A stretch of 11,377 bases of DNA from CAYXST01 sp964472495 (lineage in GTDB: Bacteria > Patescibacteriota > Minisyncoccia > Portnoybacterales > UBA2143): positions 1 to 11,377 of the forward strand of contig CAYYLD010000017.1 of the NCBI GenBank assembly GCA_964472495.1, read 5' to 3'. Below, in pieces: positions 7,130-11,377 of this stretch (the first letter of the stretch is position 1; each line of letters starts with the position of its first letter). Position numbers and translations under genes: made by a program. The notes beneath the pieces were generated by a model, which searched no databases, had not been told where the DNA came from, and saw only the letters and a program-made list of their open reading frames with translations.

Positions 7130-7556
7130 TGACAAATCAGTTTTTATTATCAAGCCAGAAGCTTTTAACCAAAGAGAGGAGATAAAAAGAATAATTATCA
7201 CCCAATCAGATTTGAAAATTGTAGCAACTAAAATTGTTGCTTTGACTGAACAGGATATTGACACTCTTTACCTTGATGATATTGGAACAGATTTGATAAA
7301 AGCGATAAAAGCTCATTTGATCGGTGCGACGGTTGAAGTCGGGATTGTTATTGGAAAGGATGCTATTACTAAATTGACTCGAGTTTGCGGAAAGCATCCT
7401 TTTCCAGGTGATTGTCCCAAGGATACTATTAGAGAAAAGTTTGGTAAAAGTCAACCAACAGTTTATCATAGCATTGTTTATTATTTAAACGCTATTCATA
7501 AGACTAGTGAAAAAGAAGTAAATCCATCACTGGAATGGTTTTATTCAAAAAAATAA
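7116..7556 (+). CDS. Divergent nucleoside-diphosphate-kinase-like protein (146 aa)
   Basis: The beginning FIIKPEAFNQ (10-19) matches the NDK start with the phosphate-binding lysine Lys13. DLKIVATKIVALT (32-44) and DTIREKFG (103-110, Arg106) follow in the expected places and the length suits the family. NDK enzymes pass phosphate between nucleoside di- and triphosphates through a phosphohistidine in an N-x-x-H-G-S-D motif. Here the corresponding stretch reads PTVYHSIVYY: His118 is at the right distance from Arg106, but the Asn, Gly and Asp are missing and the usual second Arg is not evident. The tail LNAIHKT.....SLEWFY still resembles the NDK C-terminus. It may be a specialised or weak kinase, or a regulatory homologue. 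The 14-nt overlap with the permease, with a GGGGG-containing SD-like element ahead of the ATG, ties it to the importer operon. Confidence 0.75.
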   Translation: MKKDNDKSVFIIKPEAFNQREEIKRIIITQSDLKIVATKIVALTEQDIDTLYLDDIGTDLIKAIKAHLIGATVEVGIVIGKDAITKLTRVCGKHPFPGDCPKDTIREKFGKSQPTVYHSIVYYLNAIHKTSEKEVNPSLEWFYSKK

Positions 7557-7587
7557 GGAGATAAAACTTTTGTTTTATCTCCTTTTT
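7555..7587. terminator. Bidirectional intrinsic terminator between convergent operons
   Basis: Arms 7555-7567 and 7572-7584 are perfect 13-bp complements around a TTTT loop, with GGAGATAAAAC as the core arm. On the + strand the stem runs into TTTTT (7583-7587). On the - strand it is followed by a T-run made from the A-run at 7547-7553. It therefore suits termination of the importer operon on the + strand and of the threonyl-tRNA synthetase pair on the - strand. The left arm includes the last two bases of the NDK-like stop codon. Confidence 0.9.
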
Positions 7588-7604
7588 GTTTGGTTTAAAG
7601 AGCA

Positions 7605-8022
7605 TTCCTCCTATTCTGTTAATCCCTTCCCCGAAATACTGGTTTTCTGGAAACGAGCATCCCTGGTAGAGATCGAAATGGCATTTCTGAGGTTTGTTGA
7701 TTAACCAAATCAGCAAGCTCAGATACATTCATTTGCCGTTGCTTCTCCCCTCTGATTCTTACCGAAAGAGGAGCGCCTTCTTGTTCTTTGTCGCCACAAA
7801 CCACGACATAGGGAATCCATTCCCGTTCAGCCGCTCGAATCCGCCAACTCAGTGATTCATTACGTTCGTCAACATCAACCCTGACTCGACCTTGCTTTAA
7901 TTGACGAGCAACATTGAGACAGAAATCAAGATGTTTTTCATCAGAGACTGGAATGATTCTAACTTGAGTCGGGCTTAACCAAAGAGGCAAGACTGGCGGA
8001 TTTTTCTTCAGGGCGTCTTCGA
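7605..8022 (-). repeat. 418-bp exact direct repeat, copy next to terminator
   Basis: This stretch is base-for-base identical to 9060-9477, at a constant offset of 1455 bp. It covers two bases of codon 345, codons 346-478 and the stop of the downstream synthetase gene, plus 14 bp beyond the stop. Those 14 bp include a Shine-Dalgarno copy (AGGAGG at 7607-7612) with no gene behind it. The identity stops abruptly at 8022/8023. Confidence 0.97.
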
Positions 8023-9055
8023 GAATGGAAAAAATCCATCTTTCTGGAGAGCCGATTGAGCTATGGACAATAGTGCAACCTTTGGGCTTGCCGTCCGAAT
8101 CAACGTAAGTAATGCCGTAAAGAGAAGCATCTTTAATGTCGAGTTGGACAGTAGAGGCCTGACAAACTCCGCCGCTACAATCAATGGTGTTAATTTCGTG
8201 TTTGAGCACCCAATAGTGTTTCATCTCCGAGAGGATTTCAATGAATGCTGGAGCGTCACTGTATTTGATCATTTCAACGAGTTCCGCTTTATGCTCATTG
8301 TAGAAATCTTTGACTACGCGGAAAGCGACAGCATAGTTGACACCCATCCCGTTGGCTAAATCAGTGTAACTGCGGTAGAGCTCTCGATACTCTTCAAGTC
8401 CCTGGTCAAGGTTAAGACAGAAACTGTGGATGTCTGGCATCCAGAAACCTCGTAGCCTTTTTAATCCTGACAGGTTGCCGCTTGATTCATACCTGAAACT
8501 TGGTGCAAATTCATAGAGACGGACTGGCAGGTGTTTATAAGTTAGCTGGGCATCCCGCATTAACCTGAAGAGTCCGAAATCGCCAGCGAACCGAAGAATG
8601 AACTCTTTTTCTGGCTTATCGGGCAGACGAACGATGTAGTGATGTTCGTGGAATGACTCTGCCTGGCTGCGAATGTCAGGTTCATCCCAATCATAGATAA
8701 TCGGGGTTTCAATGGCATAGGCCCCGAGGCGTTCTAAAGCAATTTCTTCAGCCCAAAGGCGTAGCAGGTTAAAGATTAACGCTCCCTTTGGATAGAAACG
8801 GAAATGGCCTTTGTCACTAGCCGGTTCATAGTCTACCATTTCGAGTTCTTGCATTGCTCGAATTGATGGCAGTTCAATCCCTTCTTGCCCTTTGATCAGT
8901 TCGACCTCTACTAGTGCTTTAAGCCCGGGGTTTTTCTCGAGAATTGGTAGATCCGCTAATGGCGTGGAAAGCTCGATTTCTTTTCCTTCTGAATCCAGAA
9001 TAATGAATCTGGATTTTATTGATTCAACGATTTCTTGTCTTTGCGACTTTTTCAT
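7619..9055 (-). CDS. thrS: Threonyl-tRNA synthetase, archaeal type, without editing domain (downstream copy)
   Basis: A 478-aa class II synthetase expected to charge tRNA-Thr with threonine. Residues 1-72 are a short N-terminal region. The catalytic domain starts at VDYEPASDKGHFRFYPKG (74-91), a hallmark of archaeal-type ThrRS. Motif 2 is SFRYESSGNLSGLKRLRGF (186-204) and motif 3 is GSPERW (335-340, Arg339). Asp208 and His210 in MPDIHSFC, the threonine-pocket STVQLD (301-306) and His331 are kept. At the expected zinc cysteine (ACFG in homologues as I recall them) there is Asp159 in AGDFG. Residues 354-478 form the anticodon-binding domain. No editing domain is present, so the length is well under the roughly 640 aa of bacterial ThrRS. 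An SD (AGGAGG at 9062-9067, 6 nt spacing) precedes the ATG. This is the likelier functional ThrRS of the pair. Confidence 0.88.
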   Translation of the reverse strand: MKKSQRQEIVESIKSRFIILDSEGKEIELSTPLADLPILEKNPGLKALVEVELIKGQEGIELPSIRAMQELEMVDYEPASDKGHFRFYPKGALIFNLLRLWAEEIALERLGAYAIETPIIYDWDEPDIRSQAESFHEHHYIVRLPDKPEKEFILRFAGDFGLFRLMRDAQLTYKHLPVRLYEFAPSFRYESSGNLSGLKRLRGFWMPDIHSFCLNLDQGLEEYRELYRSYTDLANGMGVNYAVAFRVVKDFYNEHKAELVEMIKYSDAPAFIEILSEMKHYWVLKHEINTIDCSGGVCQASTVQLDIKDASLYGITYVDSDGKPKGCTIVHSSIGSPERWIFSILEDALKKNPPVLPLWLSPTQVRIIPVSDEKHLDFCLNVARQLKQGRVRVDVDERNESLSWRIRAAEREWIPYVVVCGDKEQEGAPLSVRIRGEKQRQMNVSELADLVNQQTSEMPFRSLPGMLVSRKPVFRGRD

Positions 9056-9059
9056 GGTT

Positions 9060-9477
9060 TTCCTCCTATTCTGTTAATCCCTTCCCCGAAATACTGGTTT
9101 TCTGGAAACGAGCATCCCTGGTAGAGATCGAAATGGCATTTCTGAGGTTTGTTGATTAACCAAATCAGCAAGCTCAGATACATTCATTTGCCGTTGCTTC
9201 TCCCCTCTGATTCTTACCGAAAGAGGAGCGCCTTCTTGTTCTTTGTCGCCACAAACCACGACATAGGGAATCCATTCCCGTTCAGCCGCTCGAATCCGCC
9301 AACTCAGTGATTCATTACGTTCGTCAACATCAACCCTGACTCGACCTTGCTTTAATTGACGAGCAACATTGAGACAGAAATCAAGATGTTTTTCATCAGA
9401 GACTGGAATGATTCTAACTTGAGTCGGGCTTAACCAAAGAGGCAAGACTGGCGGATTTTTCTTCAGGGCGTCTTCGA
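9060..9477 (-). repeat. 418-bp exact direct repeat, copy between the two synthetase genes
   Basis: Identical to 7605-8022. It covers the last 133 codons and the stop of the upstream synthetase-like gene, and 14 bp of the intergenic spacer. Here the spacer part serves as the working ribosome-binding region of the downstream gene. Sequences on either side of the repeat differ between the copies, and the coding parts just outside it have diverged clearly. Confidence 0.97.
9062..9067 (-). promoter_or_regulatory. Strong Shine-Dalgarno of the downstream synthetase gene
   Basis: The - strand reads AGGAGG, 6 nt before the ATG whose first base is at 9055. It fixes that start codon and lies inside the 418-bp repeat, in the 18-nt gap after the upstream paralogue's stop. 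Most other genes in the window lack such a site. Confidence 0.85.
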
Positions 9478-10486
9478 TGGTTATAATCATCCATTTTTCA
9501 ATTGAGCCGAGTGAGGTATGGACGATAACACAATTTTTTCGACTGCCGTCTTTGGCCACATACTTAATACCGAAACGTTCTGAATTCTCTAAATCTAACT
9601 GAACGTGGAATAGCTTCTGCGGATGGTCAGTACAGATGATATGCTTCATAGCCCAGTATTGTCTTTGACCAGGAGTTAGTTCTACGAGCATTTTTTCTCG
9701 GCCAGTGAGCATAGAAGCCATCATCTTTTTGACTACTGGATAGAAGCTTTGCGTTACTTTGAAGTGGACGGCAGAATTTATACCAACCTGTTTTGCTAAT
9801 TCTATTAGAAGTCTGTGAACTTCTTGATATTCGGTTAGTCCCTGTTCCAAATCCAGGCAGAAGCTATGAATGTCGGTGAAGGAAAAATATCTTCCCCGTC
9901 TTATACCAGAGAGCGATCCACTTTGATGATAGCGGAAACTCGGCGTGTGTTCATAGATTCTGATAGGTAAATGTCTATATGTGATCTGTGATTTTTTCAT
10001 TGCTTCAAAAATCCCCAAATCATCGTTGAAACGAAGAACAAATTCTTCTTGACCTTGGCTACCAAAAACTTGATAGACACTTTTATCAAAAACTCCTATT
10101 TGTCCCCGAACAGCAGGACTATTCAAAAGATAGATAAAGGGAGTCTTTAATGGTAGCGCATTAAAGATTTCGGTGGCAATCTGTTCGCACCAGCTGGTTA
10201 AAAGCTGATAGATTAGTGCGCCATTCGGGTAGAAGCGAAAGTGACCTTTGTCACTGGCTGGTTCATAATCTACCCATTCAAGTCGCTGCATTATTTTCAT
10301 GTGGCTGGCAAAATGGACTGATGTTTTTGGACCCACTGTTACCATTGCCACTCTGGTTAATGCAGGATCAAATTGGTCTTGAACTACTTTCAGATTATCT
10401 ACAGACAACGCTATTTCTTTACTTTGGGAATCCAAAATAAGGAAGCGAGCTGTCGATAATCCCATCTCGTTGCTTTGCTTTTTCAT
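9074..10486 (-). CDS. Threonyl-tRNA synthetase paralogue with altered catalytic motifs (upstream copy)
   Basis: A 470-aa homologue of the downstream ThrRS. It shares the VDYEPASDKGHFRFYPNG block (72-89) and has an identical anticodon-binding tail (338-470). Its catalytic residues differ at several places. Motif 2 reads SFRYHQSG (His187 instead of Glu). Motif 3 reads GSIEKW (Lys331 instead of the class II Arg). The pocket segment reads FHVQLD (His294 instead of Thr). RLRGFWMPDIH becomes GRYFSFTDIH. Asp205, His207 and His323 remain, and Asp156 occupies the zinc-cysteine position. The frame is intact, so it is under selection or very young as a defective copy. The ATG at 10486 is preceded by GGAGGT (7 nt spacing) and aligns with the paralogue; a TTG at 10543 is rejected. 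It may be a pseudo-synthetase, a regulator or a resistance variant. It leads the operon. Confidence 0.85.
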   Translation of the reverse strand: MKKQSNEMGLSTARFLILDSQSKEIALSVDNLKVVQDQFDPALTRVAMVTVGPKTSVHFASHMKIMQRLEWVDYEPASDKGHFRFYPNGALIYQLLTSWCEQIATEIFNALPLKTPFIYLLNSPAVRGQIGVFDKSVYQVFGSQGQEEFVLRFNDDLGIFEAMKKSQITYRHLPIRIYEHTPSFRYHQSGSLSGIRRGRYFSFTDIHSFCLDLEQGLTEYQEVHRLLIELAKQVGINSAVHFKVTQSFYPVVKKMMASMLTGREKMLVELTPGQRQYWAMKHIICTDHPQKLFHVQLDLENSERFGIKYVAKDGSRKNCVIVHTSLGSIEKWMIITIEDALKKNPPVLPLWLSPTQVRIIPVSDEKHLDFCLNVARQLKQGRVRVDVDERNESLSWRIRAAEREWIPYVVVCGDKEQEGAPLSVRIRGEKQRQMNVSELADLVNQQTSEMPFRSLPGMLVSRKPVFRGRD

Positions 10487-10493
10487 TTTGCTC

Positions 10494-10499
10494 ACCTCC
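10494..10499 (-). promoter_or_regulatory. Shine-Dalgarno of the upstream synthetase paralogue
   Basis: The - strand reads GGAGGT, 7 nt before the ATG whose first base is at 10486. It decides this start over the in-frame TTG at 10543, which would add 19 residues that have no counterpart in the paralogue. Confidence 0.85.
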
Positions 10500-10572
10500 G
10501 TTTTTGGATTATTAGGTTTAAGTTTATAAGGTGCTACAAGCAAGGTTAAAACGAATCCTTACTTGTTTTTTT

Positions 10573-10601
10573 ATAATAATATCATTAAGGTATATTGTCA
10601 A
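10573..10601 (-). promoter_or_regulatory. Sigma70-type promoter of the synthetase pair
   Basis: On the - strand a perfect TTGACA (10601-10596) is followed, after 17 nt, by TATTAT (10578-10573), one mismatch from consensus. Transcription would begin near 10566 and leave a leader of about 80 nt. That is too short for a normal T-box riboswitch, and I see no specifier-type structure in it. Confidence 0.75.
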
Positions 10602-10630
10602 GGCGAACTTTCGTTTTGTGCCGTATTTAT

Positions 10631-10659
10631 TTTACATAAAGACAATTTTTTATTAAGAT
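10631..10659 (+). promoter_or_regulatory. Possible promoter of the small serine hydrolase gene
   Basis: TTTACA at 10631-10636 is followed, after 17 nt, by TAAGAT at 10654-10659 (5 of 6 and 4 of 6 matches to consensus). The predicted start near 10666 leaves a leader of about 36 nt. The region is AT-rich, so chance matches are likely. The 215-bp space 10487-10701 otherwise holds only the divergent synthetase promoter and leader. Confidence 0.4.
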
Positions 10660-10701
10660 AAATAAATACTACGAAATTGAATTGTTGAAAAGTAGCGAAT
10701 C

Positions 10702-11301
10702 ATGAAAAAACAAGTAATCTTAATCCATGGGGGTTCGACCTTTGATTCATATAGGGATTATTTATCGTTTCTCAAGAATTTGAAGATTGATTTGAATAGA
10801 TACAGAAGGATAAAATGGAGTGATTCTTTAAGACGAGATTTAGGCAGCAAGTTTGATGTTTTATTGCCGAAAATGCCAAATCCAATGAATGCCAAATATG
10901 ATGAATGGAGAATTTTATTTAAAAAGATATCCTCTCTTTTAGATAACAATGTTATTTTAATCGGCCATTCTTTGGGAGCGATATTTTTAGCCAAGTATCT
11001 ATCAGAGAATAAATTCCAAAAGAAAATCTTAGCGACATTATTCATTTCGCCGCCATATGATAATAAAGGCATGAACGAGTCATTAGGAGATTTTGTTTTA
11101 CCTAAAAGTTTAGATAGATTAAATAAACAAGGCGGCAAGATTTTTATCTATCAAAGCAAAGACGATCCAGTTGTGCCTTATTCTCATCTTGGGAAATACA
11201 AAAAAGCGCTGCCAAACGCTATTATAAGAGAATTCAAGAAAAGAGGGCATTTTGATCAACCAAAGTTTCCTGAACTGATAAAAGATATTAAGAGTCTATA
11301 G
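10702..11301 (+). CDS. RBBP9/YdeN-like alpha/beta hydrolase (199 aa)
   Basis: A small single-domain alpha/beta hydrolase. The N-terminus VILIHGGST (5-13) supplies the oxyanion-hole turn after strand one. IGHSLGAIFLAKYL (87-100) carries the nucleophile Ser90 in G-H-S-L-G. Asp154 or Asp155 in SKDDPVVP and His183 in KRGHF complete the triad. The size and the short cap region fit the RBBP9/YdeN family of cytosolic serine hydrolases, which is common in small-genome bacteria and whose natural substrates are mostly unknown. No signal peptide or membrane segment is present. No SD precedes the ATG. The gene is transcribed away from the synthetase pair and apparently stands alone. Its base composition returns to the AT-rich background. 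The fold and catalytic residues are sure; the substrate is not. Confidence 0.9.
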   Translation: MKKQVILIHGGSTFDSYRDYLSFLKNLKIDLNRYRRIKWSDSLRRDLGSKFDVLLPKMPNPMNAKYDEWRILFKKISSLLDNNVILIGHSLGAIFLAKYLSENKFQKKILATLFISPPYDNKGMNESLGDFVLPKSLDRLNKQGGKIFIYQSKDDPVVPYSHLGKYKKALPNAIIREFKKRGHFDQPKFPELIKDIKSL

Positions 11302-11377
11302 CTGGTTTTTCTTCGTAACCGCTTAATAAATAGGTTCTAACTTGCTTCACTCTGCGGAGCCCTATGAGAAACCGTTC
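11288..11377 (-). CDS. Possible C-terminal tail of a gene entering from the window edge
   Basis: On the - strand a frame is open from the window edge for 29 codons and ends at TAA (11290-11288), overlapping the hydrolase 3' end by 14 nt. It reads ERFLIGLRRVKQVRTY and ends EEKPAIDS. The Arg/Lys-rich, Leu-containing composition looks protein-like, and the stretch 11330-11377 is richer in G+C than the nearby AT-rich genes. I do not recognise the family, and 29 codons are too few to exclude chance. Confidence 0.3.
   Translation of the reverse strand, partial: ERFLIGLRRVKQVRTYLLSGYEEKPAIDS

Noticed and set aside
7504..7605. A 33-codon - strand frame beginning with ATG right after the orphan AGGAGG at 7607-7612.
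   Set aside because: Only one base separates AGGAGG from the ATG, far too close for initiation. The frame runs through the bidirectional terminator and antisense to the end of the NDK-like gene. The SD is explained by the repeat.
8063..8359. A 98-codon + strand frame inside the downstream synthetase gene.
   Set aside because: It lies wholly antisense to conserved synthetase coding sequence, has no SD and shows no recognisable protein pattern.
7605..9477. Insertion sequence or transposon as the source of the 418-bp direct repeat.
   Set aside because: There is no transposase, no terminal inverted repeat and no target-site duplication. The repeat is the 3' coding part of two homologous genes.
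10487..10543. N-terminal extension of the upstream synthetase paralogue from a TTG at 10543.
   Set aside because: The ATG at 10486 has GGAGGT at proper spacing and lines up with the paralogue's MKK start. The extension has no matching sequence in the other copy.
10487..10566. T-box riboswitch in the leader of the synthetase operon.
   Set aside because: The predicted leader is only about 80 nt. I could not find a specifier stem, a T-box bulge sequence or a terminator/antiterminator pair.
10758..11138. A 126-codon - strand frame inside the serine hydrolase gene.
   Set aside because: It is antisense to a gene with an intact catalytic triad and reads as low-complexity Leu/Ser/Lys sequence typical of a shadow frame.

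Overview
The window is AT-rich (sampled lines run about 28-40% G+C) and densely packed with short genes. Most starts lack a clear Shine-Dalgarno (SD) sequence. It carries small uncharacterised nucleotidyltransferases, a PepE-like protein, an RBBP9/YdeN-like hydrolase and an archaeal-type threonyl-tRNA synthetase (ThrRS) without an editing domain. Together these suggest a candidate-phyla (Patescibacteria/Parcubacteria-like) bacterium. That assignment is inference from style and gene content; there is no rRNA or tRNA in the window.

Region 1 (7-3054, + strand) looks like an accessory or defence-type patch. It holds a 99-aa protein I do not recognise, a 601-aa DUF262 protein with an HNH-like C-terminus (GmrSD/type IV restriction-like architecture), a DUF3024-like small protein, a small nucleotidyltransferase and a 46-codon frame that may be a broken gene. 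Between the DUF262 gene and the DUF3024-like gene, three copies of one 10-bp word in alternating orientation can form two mutually exclusive perfect 13-bp hairpins.

Region 2 (3074-7556, + strand) reads as one tightly spaced operon: an S51/PepE-like protein, a second nucleotidyltransferase, a complete NMT1/THI5-type ABC importer (anchored binding protein, ATPase, permease) and a divergent nucleoside-diphosphate-kinase-like protein overlapping the permease. Gaps are 12, 1 and 10 nt, followed by overlaps of 8 and 14 nt. The importer probably takes up a vitamin precursor or a similar small compound. A perfect bidirectional hairpin terminator closes this operon and the convergent one that follows.

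Region 3 (7605-10601, - strand) is the most unusual part. Two archaeal-type ThrRS paralogues lie in tandem behind a strong sigma70-type promoter, and both have good SD sequences. Their catalytic domains have clearly diverged, yet their last 133 codons plus 14 bp of spacer are identical at the DNA level (418 bp). The downstream copy keeps the class II motifs. The upstream copy has lost the motif 2 Glu, the motif 3 Arg and a threonine-pocket Thr, so it may be a pseudo-synthetase or an enzyme of altered function. This block is richer in G+C (sampled lines near 47-50%) than its surroundings.

Region 4 (10631-11377) holds a divergently transcribed small serine hydrolase and, at the window edge, the possible C-terminal tail of a gene on the opposite strand.
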